Source of the DNA: Marinimicrobium koreense
GTDB taxonomy: Bacteria > Pseudomonadota > Gammaproteobacteria > Pseudomonadales > Cellvibrionaceae
DNA length: 64,000 nt
Reading direction: 5' to 3'
NCBI RefSeq assembly: GCF_003762925.1
Contig: NZ_RJUK01000002.1
Span: 1 to 64,000, forward strand
A program made the translations under genes and the position numbers. Positions 1-9,308 of the stretch are shown here, piece by piece (within the stretch, counting starts at the first letter, position 1; each line of letters opens with the position of its first letter). The notes below the pieces were generated by a model. It was given only the letters and a program-made list of their open reading frames with translations, was not told where the DNA came from and did no database searches.

Positions 1-53
1 TTCAAGCAGCGCCTCGTCCTTTTGGCTGACCCTTCACTCCGGAAGAGGCGCGA

Positions 54-113
54 ACTATACGGATATGATCCGGGGCGCGCAAGTACTTTTTGAAAGTTTT
101 TTCGCACACCCCG
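54..113 (-). promoter_or_regulatory. rRNA-type promoter firing out of the left edge
   Basis: Read on the minus strand there is a TTGCGC -35 (77-82), a 17-bp spacer and a TATAGT -10 (54-59). Behind the -35 is a strongly A/T-rich stretch (about 83-113) like an UP element, and after the -10 a GC-rich discriminator GCGCCTC. This is the architecture of a stringently controlled rrn P1 promoter. It lies just downstream of tyrS and points out of the window; in Pseudomonas, as I recall, tyrS is followed by a 16S rRNA operon, so an rrn or tRNA operon to the left is expected. The operon itself is not visible. Confidence 0.6.
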
Positions 114-122
114 GAGAGGGCC

Positions 123-1430
123 TTAACAGACCTCAAACAGGTGGTACTTCTTCTTACCCAGACGACACATATAGAAGCGACCAAACATGGCCGCATCTTC
201 CGCAAAGCACGCCGAGGTGTTGAGGTTATCGTCGGCGCCACACTCCCGGCCATTGATGACCACCGCATTGCGACCGAGCGCATCTTTCACCTGCTTGCCC
301 GAGGTCGCCATACCCGCGTCAACCAGCAACTGGGTCAGCGGCTCATCCGCCAACGCCGCCCGACTCAACACCGAGAACGGCAGGCCATCCAGCTTCAGCT
401 GCTCCAGATCCGCCTCACCCAGAGAACCCAGGTCGTGACTGAACAGCGCCTGGGTAATTCGGCGAGCGGCCTCAAGCCCTTCGTCCCCGTGAATAAGGGC
501 CGTCATCTCTTCGGCCAGAACGCGCTGAGCCTCAGGACGCCCCTGGCGCTCCCGATCCTCATTCTCAATGCGCTCGATATCCTCCAGAGACAGGAAGGTA
601 AAGTAGCGCAGGAACTTGTAGACGTCCGCATCCGCCGTCCCCAACCAGAATTGATAGAAGGCATAAGGAGACGTCTTGGCCGGATCCAGCCAGATCGTGC
701 CACTTTCAGTCTTGCCGAACTTGGTGCCATCCGCTTTGGTCACAAGCGGCATGGTCAGACCGTAAACCTGGCCACTATATAGACGCCGCGTGAGATCGAT
801 CCCGCCCGTGATATTGCCCCACTGGTCGCTGCCCCCTATCTGCAGGGTACAGTTGTACCGATGATAGAGCTCCGCAAAGTCCAGGGACTGAAGCAACATA
901 TAGGTGAACTCGGTAAAGGAGATCCCCTCCCCTTCCCGCTCGATGCGCTGGCGCACTGACTCTTTGGAGATCATGTTGTTGACCGCAAAGTGCTTACCCA
1001 CATCCCGAAGGAAGTCGAGCACACTCATCTGACCAACCCAGTCGAGGTTATTCACCACTTCGGCCGAGGTCCCACCGCAATCAAAGTCGATGAACCGGCT
1101 CACCTGTCCCTTGAGCTTGTCCGCCCATTGAGCCACCACATCCGGTGTATTCAGCTTGCGCTCCTGGGCCTTGAAGCTTGGGTCTCCCACCAGGCCGGTC
1201 GCGCCTCCGACCAGGGCAATCGGCTTGTGGCCCGCGCGCTGAAAACGCTTCAGAGCCAGCAATGGCACCAGGTGGCCTATATGCAGGCTGTCCGCCGTGG
1301 GGTCAAAGCCGCTGTATAGGGTCCGGCTGCCGCCTGCCAGATACTCCTTGAGGGCGTCTCCTCCCGACGTCTGGGAAACCAAACCGCGACTCTGGAGGTC
1401 TTGAAGCAAACCGGGATCGACTGCTGCCAT
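123..1430 (-). CDS. tyrS: Tyrosyl-tRNA synthetase
   Basis: Class I aminoacyl-tRNA synthetase that charges tRNA-Tyr in the cytoplasm. About 435 residues from the chosen start, close to the 424 of the E. coli enzyme. The HIGH motif (HIGHLVP) is at residues 50-56, the tyrosine-pocket region GGSDQWGNI follows, and the KMSKS-type loop reads KFGKT. The C-terminus carries an S4-like RNA-binding domain. The reading frame stays open to 1562, but the extra N-terminal residues do not look like family sequence. The ATG at 1430 has a purine-rich AGAGATGG a few bases upstream; an ATG at 1439 is the alternative. The gene is divergent from the M23 peptidase. Confidence 0.95.
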   Translation of the reverse strand: MAAVDPGLLQDLQSRGLVSQTSGGDALKEYLAGGSRTLYSGFDPTADSLHIGHLVPLLALKRFQRAGHKPIALVGGATGLVGDPSFKAQERKLNTPDVVAQWADKLKGQVSRFIDFDCGGTSAEVVNNLDWVGQMSVLDFLRDVGKHFAVNNMISKESVRQRIEREGEGISFTEFTYMLLQSLDFAELYHRYNCTLQIGGSDQWGNITGGIDLTRRLYSGQVYGLTMPLVTKADGTKFGKTESGTIWLDPAKTSPYAFYQFWLGTADADVYKFLRYFTFLSLEDIERIENEDRERQGRPEAQRVLAEEMTALIHGDEGLEAARRITQALFSHDLGSLGEADLEQLKLDGLPFSVLSRAALADEPLTQLLVDAGMATSGKQVKDALGRNAVVINGRECGADDNLNTSACFAEDAAMFGRFYMCRLGKKKYHLFEVC

Positions 1431-1641
1431 TGCTACCATCTCTGAATGTTTGAACAGGACAGGCCCCGAGGGCCACCGAAAAAGGGCTGTCAAGATACCG
1501 AATCCGTGCACAAAAACAAGGGCGCGGGCCGTATTTTGGCTGAACCGGGAACGGCTCATCACTTTACTGGGTGCTATTACACCGGTTTTCTGTTATAACT
1601 GATGCTAACAGCCACACTTGCATAACGGGTTTAAGTTTTCC

Positions 1642-3060
1642 ATGGAACCCTCTGAAAACACGAACAAAAAGCCGATAGCGGCCCTTTTGCGCCAATACCC
1701 ACGGGGGCACGTGATTGCCGCCGGCTCACTGGTATTGGGGCTTTCCCTGCTTTTGGCCTTCTCATCCTCGGAGGGCACCAGCTCTTCGCGGCAAAGCCAG
1801 CCTATTGCGCTGAAACTGCCGGACACGGGTCAGGTCCTCGAGCTTGAGCCGGCTTCTCTGGAGGCCCAGCCACCGTTTGAGGCGGCGGAAAACAGCCCCC
1901 AGCCTCAGGCACCCGAGCCTGAGCCAGAACCCCAGACGCTGACTTACACCACCTTCACCGTCAAGTCCGGCGACAGCCTGTCCGTACTGTTCAAGCGGGC
2001 CGGCCTGAGCGACCGGGACCTCTATGAACTGATCGACCAGGCACCCGAAGCCCGCGCCCTGCGCCGGATCATGCCGGGCAATGAAATCACCTTCGGCCTG
2101 ACCCCCGAGGGCGAGCTGGAAGAGCTGGTTTATCAGCGTGACCAACTGCGGAGCCTTCGCTTCGCCCGTCAAGACGACGCTTTCGCTTCCGAAGAGCTTG
2201 AGCGCACCCCGGATGTACAGATTGCCTACCGGCGCGCCACCATTGACAGCTCCCTGTTTCTCGCCGGTCAACGGGCGGGAATGACAGACAACCTGACCAT
2301 GGAGCTGGCCGGCATTTTTGGCTGGGATATCGACTTCATCCTGGACATCCGCCGCGGTGACACTTTCAGCGTCCTGTTCGAGGAGCACTTCCTCGACGGG
2401 GAGAAAATCGGCAACGGCCCAATTCTCGCCGCCGAGTTCACCAACCGGGGCAAAACCTTCCGGGCGGTGCGCTACGTCAGTGCTGAAGGCGACGCGAACT
2501 ACTTCACGCCGGAAGGCCGGAGCATGCGCCGGGCGTTTTTGCGCACGCCGGTTGAGTTCACGCGCATCAGCTCACCCTTCAATCCAAACCGGCGCCACCC
2601 GGTGCTCAACACCATTCGGGCCCATAAAGGTACCGACTATGCTGCCCCCCGGGGTACGCCCGTCAAGGCGTCCGGTGACGGCCGTATCAAGCTGGCAGGC
2701 CGCAAGGGTGGCTACGGCAATACCGTGATCATTCAACACGGCCAGACTTACGAAACCCTTTATGCGCACCTGAACGCCTTTCACCGCAACATCCGCTCGG
2801 GCGTTCGGGTAAAACAGGGGCAGATCATCGGCTACGTCGGCTCTACCGGCCTGGCCACCGGCCCGCACTTACACTACGAATTCTACGTCAACGGCTCGGT
2901 ACGCAATCCGGTTACGGTCGAGCTACCCCAGGCAGAGTCTGTCCCCTCGTCAGAACTCGCGCGCTTCAAGTCCCAGGTCCAGCCAATCATGGCCGAGCTG
3001 GAGCAATACCATCGCGAGACCCAGCTGGCCAGCGTCGGCAACGAACTACGCGTGAACTGA
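1642..3060 (+). CDS. Membrane-anchored M23 peptidoglycan endopeptidase, MepM-like
   Basis: Predicted periplasmic zinc DD-endopeptidase that cuts peptidoglycan cross-links during wall growth. Numbering from the ATG at 1642: one membrane anchor at about 22-42, a Pro/Glu-rich spacer, a LysM/OapA-type region (about 100-160, containing FTVKSGDSLS), then the M23 domain (about 305-425). The zinc-ligand motifs HKGTD and HLHYEF are both intact. An in-frame TTG at 1618 could add eight residues, and neither start has a strong ribosome-binding site. The stop overlaps the anmK start (TGATG), so the two are probably co-translated; both act on wall turnover. It is the counterpart of the peptidase gene that neighbours tyrS and anmK in Pseudomonas. 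Confidence 0.88.
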   Translation: MEPSENTNKKPIAALLRQYPRGHVIAAGSLVLGLSLLLAFSSSEGTSSSRQSQPIALKLPDTGQVLELEPASLEAQPPFEAAENSPQPQAPEPEPEPQTLTYTTFTVKSGDSLSVLFKRAGLSDRDLYELIDQAPEARALRRIMPGNEITFGLTPEGELEELVYQRDQLRSLRFARQDDAFASEELERTPDVQIAYRRATIDSSLFLAGQRAGMTDNLTMELAGIFGWDIDFILDIRRGDTFSVLFEEHFLDGEKIGNGPILAAEFTNRGKTFRAVRYVSAEGDANYFTPEGRSMRRAFLRTPVEFTRISSPFNPNRRHPVLNTIRAHKGTDYAAPRGTPVKASGDGRIKLAGRKGGYGNTVIIQHGQTYETLYAHLNAFHRNIRSGVRVKQGQIIGYVGSTGLATGPHLHYEFYVNGSVRNPVTVELPQAESVPSSELARFKSQVQPIMAELEQYHRETQLASVGNELRVN

Positions 3061-4211
3061 TGGCGGGCGCCGAGCTCTACATCGGCCTGATGTCCGGCAC
3101 CAGCGCCGACGCCATTGATGCGGTGCTGGTGGATTTCAGCCAGCCACCCCTGAAGCTGCTGGCTCACCATAGTTCACCACTCCCCCCTGACACCCGGGCC
3201 GCGATTCACAAGCTGGCCCAACCCGGCGATGGCGAAATTGACCGCATGGGCGCTCTGGATCAACAGTTGGGGCGGGCATTTGCCCAAGCGGCACTTGAAC
3301 TGCTCTCTCAGACCGGTATTGACCCGACCCGGGTCTCCGCCATCGGAAGCCATGGCCAGACCCTCAGGCACCGCCCGCCAGACGGCACCCCCTCCTCGAA
3401 CGCCTTCACCCTACAGGTCGCGGACCCCAACCTCATTGCCCACCTGACAGGTATTACCACCGTTGCCGACTTTCGGCGCCGGGATATGGCGGCCGGTGGC
3501 CAGGGCGCTCCGTTGGTGCCGGCGCTGCATCAGACACTGTTTCATACCCCAGAGGCGGACCGCGCCATCGTCAATGTCGGAGGCGTTGCCAACCTGACAT
3601 GGCTGCCCGCCCACGGGACCGTGCTTGGGTTTGACACCGGGCCCGGCAACAATCTGATGGACGCCTGGATTCAGCGCAGCCTTGGCAAAGCGTTTGATGA
3701 GGGCGGGCAATGGGCGGCCCAGGGACAGATTCAGGGAACACTGCTGTCGCGCTTGTTGGAGCACCCCTATTTCCGGCTACCTCCACCCAAAAGCACGGGG
3801 CCGGAGACCTTCCATCTGGGATGGCTGGATGACTGTCTGGAAGGGATGCCCGGGCCGATTCGGGCCGAAGACGCTCAGGCAACGCTGCTGATGCTTACCG
3901 CCCAGGGGATTGCTGCCAGTATTGACGGACTATCCGTCGGGAACGCTCGTCGAGAGGTATATCTGTGCGGTGGTGGCGCCCATAATCTACGCCTGCAGGA
4001 GGCGCTGAAAGCGCTGCTTCCCGATTGCGTGATCACCGACACCAGCGCGTTGGGGTTATCTCCAGACTGGGTGGAAGGGGTGGCGTTTGCGTGGCTTGCC
4101 CGGCAGAACCTGAGAGGGCTCAGCGGCAACCTCCCCTCTGTCACGGGTGCTGACAGCCCCCAGGTGCTGGGCGCGGTCTATCCGGGGCGGCCGTCAGCCG
4201 GAATCAGATAG
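3060..4211 (+). CDS. anmK: Anhydro-N-acetylmuramic acid kinase
   Basis: Phosphorylates and hydrolyses 1,6-anhydro-MurNAc to MurNAc-6-phosphate in cell-wall recycling. At 383 residues it is normal for the family. Sugar-kinase signatures are present: [16 protein letters not shown] at the N-terminus, [22 protein letters not shown], and the phosphate-binding [13 protein letters not shown]. It starts on the last base of the peptidase stop codon, and the two genes form an obvious cell-wall pair. Its 3' end overlaps the convergent erpA by 8 bp, so the genes meet tail to tail with no room for a terminator. Confidence 0.96.
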   Translation: MAGAELYIGLMSGTSADAIDAVLVDFSQPPLKLLAHHSSPLPPDTRAAIHKLAQPGDGEIDRMGALDQQLGRAFAQAALELLSQTGIDPTRVSAIGSHGQTLRHRPPDGTPSSNAFTLQVADPNLIAHLTGITTVADFRRRDMAAGGQGAPLVPALHQTLFHTPEADRAIVNVGGVANLTWLPAHGTVLGFDTGPGNNLMDAWIQRSLGKAFDEGGQWAAQGQIQGTLLSRLLEHPYFRLPPPKSTGPETFHLGWLDDCLEGMPGPIRAEDAQATLLMLTAQGIAASIDGLSVGNARREVYLCGGGAHNLRLQEALKALLPDCVITDTSALGLSPDWVEGVAFAWLARQNLRGLSGNLPSVTGADSPQVLGAVYPGRPSAGIR

Positions 4212-4560
4212 AGAACGAAGACCCGCAGCCACAGGTGCTGGCCGCGTTGGGGTTTTCAACCACAAACTTCGCCCCCTGCAGATCCTCCCGGTAATCCACC
4301 TTGGCACCCATCAGGTAGGGGTAGCTCATGGCATCGACCAGCACCTTGACGCCCTCTTGCTCAACCACCGCATCGTCCTCTGCGGCCACTTCGTCAAAGG
4401 CAAAGCCGTACTGAAAACCGGAGCAACCACCCCCGGTAATGTAAACGCGGAGCTTGAGGTCAGGGTTACCCTCCTCCTCCACGAGGCTTCGCACTTTGGC
4501 GACAGCGCTGGGACTTACTTCCAGCACGGCACCGGGAACAAACACTTCTGGCGCAGACAT
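4204..4560 (-). CDS. erpA: Iron-sulfur cluster insertion protein ErpA
   Basis: A-type carrier that delivers Fe-S clusters to apo-enzymes such as those of isoprenoid synthesis. 118 residues. The three conserved cysteines sit in GGGCSGF and in the C-terminal CGCGSSFSI tail. The chosen ATG at 4560 has GGAG six bases upstream, which beats an in-frame ATG four codons earlier. It could formally be another A-type paralogue (IscA, SufA), but the anmK neighbourhood matches the erpA locus of pseudomonads. Confidence 0.93.
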   Translation of the reverse strand: MSAPEVFVPGAVLEVSPSAVAKVRSLVEEEGNPDLKLRVYITGGGCSGFQYGFAFDEVAAEDDAVVEQEGVKVLVDAMSYPYLMGAKVDYREDLQGAKFVVENPNAASTCGCGSSFSI

Positions 4561-4616
4561 CAAAGACTCCAATCGTGACTCATTTGAGCATTATACGCTT
4601 TACCTGAGCGTTTTAG

Positions 4617-5033
4617 TCAAGTATTGGCGACCGCTTTCACATCAGCCTCGGGCTCATCCGCCGATTCCGGGCCAGACAGTTTCTTGGTGCCGGCGGCCCC
4701 GCTGTAGACCAGGCTGCCGTTGACCTGCGCCCCCTTGATCATTTCGATCAACTGGTAGTGGACATTGCCTTCCACAACCGCCTTGGCGGCGAGCTCAACG
4801 TGTTTGCTGGAAAATACATTGCCGGTCACATTGCCATTGATGATAACCATGGGCACCCGGATTTCCCCTTGGACCGAGCCCTTCTCGGCGACCACCAACT
4901 TGGCGTCATTACCGCTGTCGGCGATGATATTACCCTCGACCGTACCTTCGATCTGCAGGTCACCGGTAAAGTGCAGGTCGCCGACAACCTTGGTACCGCG
5001 CGAAATCAGAGTGTGATTGTTTGAAAATGCCAT
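4617..5033 (-). CDS. Bactofilin (polymer-forming cytoskeletal protein)
   Basis: Small beta-helical protein of the bactofilin (DUF583) family, which polymerises without nucleotide and scaffolds wall-active enzymes or polar complexes. About 138 residues, with regular beta-helix sequence (GDLQIEGTVEGNI, GSVQGEIRV, NGNVTGNVF, KAVVEGNVHY) between a short N-terminus and an acidic disordered tail. The ATG at 5033 has AAAGG seven bases upstream and is preferred over an ATG at 5057. It is in the same direction as the upstream DUF6776 gene with about 40 bp between them, so co-transcription is likely. A wall-related role fits the nearby peptidase and anmK but is not shown. Confidence 0.9.
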   Translation of the reverse strand: MAFSNNHTLISRGTKVVGDLHFTGDLQIEGTVEGNIIADSGNDAKLVVAEKGSVQGEIRVPMVIINGNVTGNVFSSKHVELAAKAVVEGNVHYQLIEMIKGAQVNGSLVYSGAAGTKKLSGPESADEPEADVKAVANT

Positions 5034-5072
5034 AGCGTTGCCTTTTTTACCCCACATAAACGACCTATTAAG

Positions 5073-5813
5073 TTAAAGCTCCTGCACCAACCAGCCGAAT
5101 TTCTTTTCAACGGTTTCCGGGTTACGCCCGGTCGATCGTGCGACCAACTCGATGCGTTCCGGCTCGAACCCCTCCGGAAGCGTAAGTCGGCCTTCAATAT
5201 TCTGGAAATACCGGAAGCGCAGGCGAATGTCTTCCGACTCCACCTGATCAGAGAGCAGGTGGAGTGACAGGGTCTCCACGGTCTCGTTACGCCGCCCGAC
5301 AATATTGAAATTCAGATAGCCGCTGAGCACCTGGTGGTCTGTCGCCAACTGCTGAACCACCAACTTGTACTCGAACTGCCTTGGCATACCCGTCGCCAGC
5401 ACGTTGAGCGACCCGATGGTCAGCCCGCTGTTGTTGGCACTGGGCGACATCAGCCCGCGATAGAAGGTGATGTCCTCCTCCAGCGCCGTTATTTCTTCCT
5501 TGAGTGCGATGACCTGGTTCCGCATCTCTTCGCTGGCCTGCTGATCCACCTCTGACCCCAGGCGCAGATTGGCCACCTGTTGGCGCAACTGTTCGGCCTC
5601 ACCGGTCAGACTGGCGACTTCTTTGCGCAACCGGTTGCGTTCGGCAACCGCATCAGCCTGCTGGGTCACCCCCAGATGATGACCGCCGTAAAAGCTCCCG
5701 GCCACCGCCAGACCCACGAGCAGCAAAAGCACCAGCGCCAGAAGCACCCGCCTCACCGGCCGGTAGGGAACCACGACCATGCGATACTGCTTGCTGCCTT
5801 TTACTTGCGCCAT
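5073..5813 (-). CDS. DUF6776 family coiled-coil membrane protein
   Basis: Function unknown. The 246-residue protein has a positively charged N-terminus, one membrane segment (about 23-45), a coiled coil (about 55-120, many Glu, Arg and Gln heptads), and a beta-rich C-terminal domain likely in the periplasm. The layout resembles PilO/DivIVA-like single-span scaffold proteins. I assign DUF6776 from memory of the family that sits between argC and bactofilin/erpA in gammaproteobacteria. It is followed closely by the bactofilin gene, which suggests a shared structural role at the envelope. Confidence 0.75.
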   Translation of the reverse strand: MAQVKGSKQYRMVVVPYRPVRRVLLALVLLLLVGLAVAGSFYGGHHLGVTQQADAVAERNRLRKEVASLTGEAEQLRQQVANLRLGSEVDQQASEEMRNQVIALKEEITALEEDITFYRGLMSPSANNSGLTIGSLNVLATGMPRQFEYKLVVQQLATDHQVLSGYLNFNIVGRRNETVETLSLHLLSDQVESEDIRLRFRYFQNIEGRLTLPEGFEPERIELVARSTGRNPETVEKKFGWLVQEL

Positions 5814-5859
5814 AGAACGTCAATCCACTCTGGAGAAAACTCGTTGGAATAACGGGCGA

Positions 5860-6906
5860 TCAGGGCAGCAGCGCTACCAGATCCAGCCCCAGTGTTTCCT
5901 CAAAGCCAAACATAATATTCATATTCTGGACCGCCTGCCCCGATGCCCCCTTGGTCAGGTTATCGATCACCGAAAGGACGACGAGGGTATCACGATCCTG
6001 GGGGCGAAAAACGGAAATACGGCATACATTGGACCCTTTCACCGAGCGGGTTTGCGGGTGCTCGCCGGCGGGCATCACATCGACAAAGGGCTCATTGGCA
6101 AAGCGCTGCTCGTACAGGGCCTGCAGATCCGGCAGCTGATCCGGTGACAGAGCTCGGCTGTACAGCGTGGCGTGAATGCCCCGGATCATCGGCAGCAGGT
6201 GCGGCACGAAGGTCACGCGAGCCGGTTCGCCACGGCCGCCCTGGATGTCGTGAAGCCCCTGTTCGATCTCCGGCAGATGGCGATGGCCTCCGGCGGCGTA
6301 GGCCTTGAAGCTGTCACTGACCTCGGTCAAGAGCGTATCCACCTTGGCCTGACGCCCCGCACCGGTAGCGCCGCTGGCGGCACTGACGATCAAGTTGTCG
6401 GTGGCCACCAACCCCTGCTCCAGGAGGGGCAGAAACCCCAGTTGGGCCGCAGTGGGATAGCAGCCCGGGCAGGCCACCAGGCGAGCCTGACGGATGGCGT
6501 CACGATTCACCTCTGGCAGGCCATACACCGCCTCGGCCACCAATTCCGGGCAGCCGTGAGCCTGACCGTACCACTGGCCCCAGCGCTCGGTATCCCGCAG
6601 ACGGAAGTCCGCCGACAGGTCCACCACTCGGGTATTGGTTTCCAGCAGTGCGGGCATCAGGTTCTGGGCCACCCCGTGAGGCGTGGCGAAAAAAACCACG
6701 TCGCACTCGCCCAGACGCTTGACGTCCGGCTCGGAAAAACGCAGATCCGTATGCCCGCGCAGATTCGGATAGAGATCGGCCACCGCAATCCCGGCCTCGG
6801 CACGGGAGGTAATCACCGCTACCGTTACTTCAGGGTGCTTGACCAGCAAGCGCAGCAGCTCAACTCCGGTATAGCCGGTACCGCCTACAATACCTACGTT
6901 AATCAC
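5860..6906 (-). CDS. argC: N-acetyl-gamma-glutamyl-phosphate reductase
   Basis: NADPH-dependent third step of arginine synthesis, making N-acetylglutamate semialdehyde. The 348-residue length is normal. It has the nucleotide-binding loop [15 protein letters not shown] at the N-terminus and the catalytic cysteine in CPGCYPTA (about residue 150). The start is GTG at 6906, with AGAGAGG seven bases upstream. It is the first gene of the minus-strand run argC - DUF6776 - bactofilin and is divergent from the ClC gene. Confidence 0.96.
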   Translation of the reverse strand: MINVGIVGGTGYTGVELLRLLVKHPEVTVAVITSRAEAGIAVADLYPNLRGHTDLRFSEPDVKRLGECDVVFFATPHGVAQNLMPALLETNTRVVDLSADFRLRDTERWGQWYGQAHGCPELVAEAVYGLPEVNRDAIRQARLVACPGCYPTAAQLGFLPLLEQGLVATDNLIVSAASGATGAGRQAKVDTLLTEVSDSFKAYAAGGHRHLPEIEQGLHDIQGGRGEPARVTFVPHLLPMIRGIHATLYSRALSPDQLPDLQALYEQRFANEPFVDVMPAGEHPQTRSVKGSNVCRISVFRPQDRDTLVVLSVIDNLTKGASGQAVQNMNIMFGFEETLGLDLVALLP

Positions 6907-6949
6907 TCGTCAACCTCTCTTCTGCCCATACGCCCATTCAGGATACCGC

Positions 6950-6980
6950 TTGGCTCCCCGGGGTTTAAACGGCCTATAAT
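6950..6980 (+). promoter_or_regulatory. Candidate sigma70 promoter for the ClC gene
   Basis: A perfect TATAAT -10 (6975-6980) with a weaker TTGGCT -35 (6950-6955) at a long 19-bp spacing. Transcription would start near 6987 and leave a leader of about 40 bases before the ClC start codon. It lies in the divergent argC/ClC gap. Confidence 0.45.
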
Positions 6981-7028
6981 ACGGACCTTAACGCCAAATC
7001 GAAAGTCGCCCGACACCTGAGGAGTCTG

Positions 7029-8801
7029 ATGCCCACCGAGCCACCGCCCTTTGAGCGTCTTCGCCAACGCCGCCGACAGGCGGCCGAGCGCTGGCGCAAC
7101 CGTCTGGCTCATGTCGACGCGCTGCCCCAGTTGACCTTGTTGGGGCTGGCCAGCGGCATTCTCGCCGGCTCGGTGATCATCGGATTTCGCCTGCTGGTGG
7201 AAGGTAGCCTTGGGCACCTGCTACCAGGCCACGGCGAAAATTTCGAAGGCCTTCCCGCCCTGTTCCGCTTTCTGCTCCCCCTGGCCGGCGCCCTTGGACT
7301 TCTGGCCCTGCTTTATGCAGTCAGGGCACCCTCCCGAGCCACCGGCGTGGGACATGTGCTTGACCGGCTGCACAACCATCAGGGGTATCTGTCGTTTCGC
7401 AACGCCGGGGTTCAGTTCATCGGCGGCGCCCTGGCCCTGCTGAGTGGTCACTCCGCCGGGCGGGAGGGCCCCGCCGTGCATCTGGGCGCGGCCAGCGCCA
7501 GCAAGCTGGGTCAGTGGCTGCACCTGCCAAACAACAGCCTGCGCCCCCTGGTGGCTTGCGGCGTGGCCGCCGCCATCGCCGCCTCGTTCAATACTCCGAT
7601 GGCGGGAGTCATATTCGCCATGGAGGTGGTTCTCATGGAGTACACCATCGCCGGCTTTATCCCGGTCATTCTGGCGGCCGTTGCCGGGACCACATTGACC
7701 CAACTGGCTTTCGGGCCCGATATTGTCTTCATGGATGGCCAGCAGCTGACCGGCCACCTCAGTGAACTGCCCATCATGGCGGCCATGGGGATCATTATCG
7801 CACTGGCCGCCGCCACTTATATCAAACTGCACAGCGGCTGCGCCCGCCACACCAGCCGCTGGCCCCTGTGGCTTCGGATTCCACTCGCCGGGCTGGTTGC
7901 CGGCCTGGGAGGTCTGTGGATTCCCGAGGTGATGGGCATGGGCTACGACACCATTGACGGCGCACTCACCGGGGAGCTGATCGGCCCCTCCCTTGCCTTG
8001 GTCCTGATCGCCAAGCTGGTAATCACCGCTCTGGTGCTCGGCCTGGGCGTACCCGGCGGCGTCATCGGCCCCTCGCTGGTCATGGGCGCCTGCCTCGGCG
8101 GAGCCGCTGGATATTTTGCCGCCATGCTCCCGGTCACCGTCAGCGAACCTGGGGTTTACGCCATTGTCGGGATGAGCGCCATGATGGCGGCGGTCATCAA
8201 CGCGCCCCTGGCCGCGATCATTGCCATACTGGAACTGACTTACAATCCCGGCATCCTGTTTCCCGGGATGCTGGTGGTCGTGGTGGCCAGCCTGTCTACC
8301 CGCTGGCTGTTTCGCTGCGACGGGCTTTTTTCCACCTTGCTGGAGCAGGAAGGCAAAAGCAATCGTCCCAAGCTGATGCAGCAACTGCTGAGTCGCACCG
8401 GCGTGCGCAGTCTTATGAGCCGCCGATTCAGCCTGGCCCCGAGAGAAATCACGCAGCGAGAAGCACGCGAGTTACTGAAGCTCAAGCCCGAGTGGATCGT
8501 CCTCCAGGACAAGAATCTGTTGCTCGAGCCGGCTTCGTTGGCTCAACACCTGGAAACACTGGAAGCCGTCCCTGACAGGGCGTCCGCACCTGACGAGCAC
8601 GAGGCGAGCGAGCATCTGGACCTGCTGGCCATTCCCGCCAGGCGGGTGGAAATGATCGCAATTTCCCCCCTGGCCAACCTGTATGAGGCCTGGCAGGCTC
8701 TTAACCAGTCCCAGGTTGATGCCCTTTATATTCCGGCACCCGGCGGCGGAATCACCGGGCTCGTCACCCGGGAGCAACTGGAGTCTTACTATCGGCTGTA
8801 A
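7029..8801 (+). CDS. ClC-family chloride channel/antiporter with C-terminal cytoplasmic domain
   Basis: Predicted inner-membrane Cl-/H+ exchanger, 590 residues. The membrane domain (about 35-435) carries the family motifs SGHSAGREGPAVHLG, whose glutamate is the gating Glu of transporters, and GVPGGVIGPSLVMGA. Retention of that Glu argues for coupled exchange rather than a passive channel. The remaining 150 residues form a soluble tail that looks like a degenerate CBS-pair region. AGGAG precedes the ATG. hemJ follows in the same direction after about 47 bases. Confidence 0.88.
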   Translation: MPTEPPPFERLRQRRRQAAERWRNRLAHVDALPQLTLLGLASGILAGSVIIGFRLLVEGSLGHLLPGHGENFEGLPALFRFLLPLAGALGLLALLYAVRAPSRATGVGHVLDRLHNHQGYLSFRNAGVQFIGGALALLSGHSAGREGPAVHLGAASASKLGQWLHLPNNSLRPLVACGVAAAIAASFNTPMAGVIFAMEVVLMEYTIAGFIPVILAAVAGTTLTQLAFGPDIVFMDGQQLTGHLSELPIMAAMGIIIALAAATYIKLHSGCARHTSRWPLWLRIPLAGLVAGLGGLWIPEVMGMGYDTIDGALTGELIGPSLALVLIAKLVITALVLGLGVPGGVIGPSLVMGACLGGAAGYFAAMLPVTVSEPGVYAIVGMSAMMAAVINAPLAAIIAILELTYNPGILFPGMLVVVVASLSTRWLFRCDGLFSTLLEQEGKSNRPKLMQQLLSRTGVRSLMSRRFSLAPREITQREARELLKLKPEWIVLQDKNLLLEPASLAQHLETLEAVPDRASAPDEHEASEHLDLLAIPARRVEMIAISPLANLYEAWQALNQSQVDALYIPAPGGGITGLVTREQLESYYRL

Positions 8802-8848
8802 AAGCCGAATACCGAGCTACCGATCACCAACCGACAACGGAACGCATT

Positions 8849-9274
8849 ATGCTCTGGGTCAAAGCTTTTCACCTGATCGCCATCATCTGCTGGTTTGCGG
8901 CGCTGTTCTATCTGCCGCGACTGTTTGTCTACCACGCCATGAGCACCGACCAGATCAGTCGCGATCGCTTCAAGATCATGGAGCGCAAGCTGTATCGGGG
9001 CATTGGCACGCCCAGCCTGATTGCTACCGTGGCTTTAGGGCTGTGGCTCAGCAGCGGCAACTGGGATTATTATGCCCACAGCCTCTGGTATTGGATAAAA
9101 ATGACACTCGTTGCGGTTCTGGTGGTCTATCATTTTATCTGCGGTCAGTTCATCAAGCAGTTCCGGGATGACCGCTGCCAGCGTGGCCATGTGTTCTTTC
9201 GCTGGTTCAATGAGTTTCCCGTGCTCCTGCTGATCGGCATTGTGATCCTCGCTGTGGTCAAGCCATTGCACTGA
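8849..9274 (+). CDS. hemJ: HemJ-type protoporphyrinogen IX oxidase
   Basis: Small four-helix membrane protein (141 residues) of the HemJ/CopD-like family, which oxidises protoporphyrinogen IX to protoporphyrin IX in bacteria lacking HemG/HemY. It has the N-terminal WVKAFHLIAIICWFA segment with the conserved His, FYLPRLFVYHA, and RWFNEFPVLLLI near the C-terminus. It lies upstream of the thiamin genes and hemL, so a second tetrapyrrole gene (hemL) is in the same transcriptional run. Confidence 0.9.
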   Translation: MLWVKAFHLIAIICWFAALFYLPRLFVYHAMSTDQISRDRFKIMERKLYRGIGTPSLIATVALGLWLSSGNWDYYAHSLWYWIKMTLVAVLVVYHFICGQFIKQFRDDRCQRGHVFFRWFNEFPVLLLIGIVILAVVKPLH

Positions 9275-9308
9275 ATGTCGGGCGGGGGCCTGTACCAGGA
9301 GGACCCGT

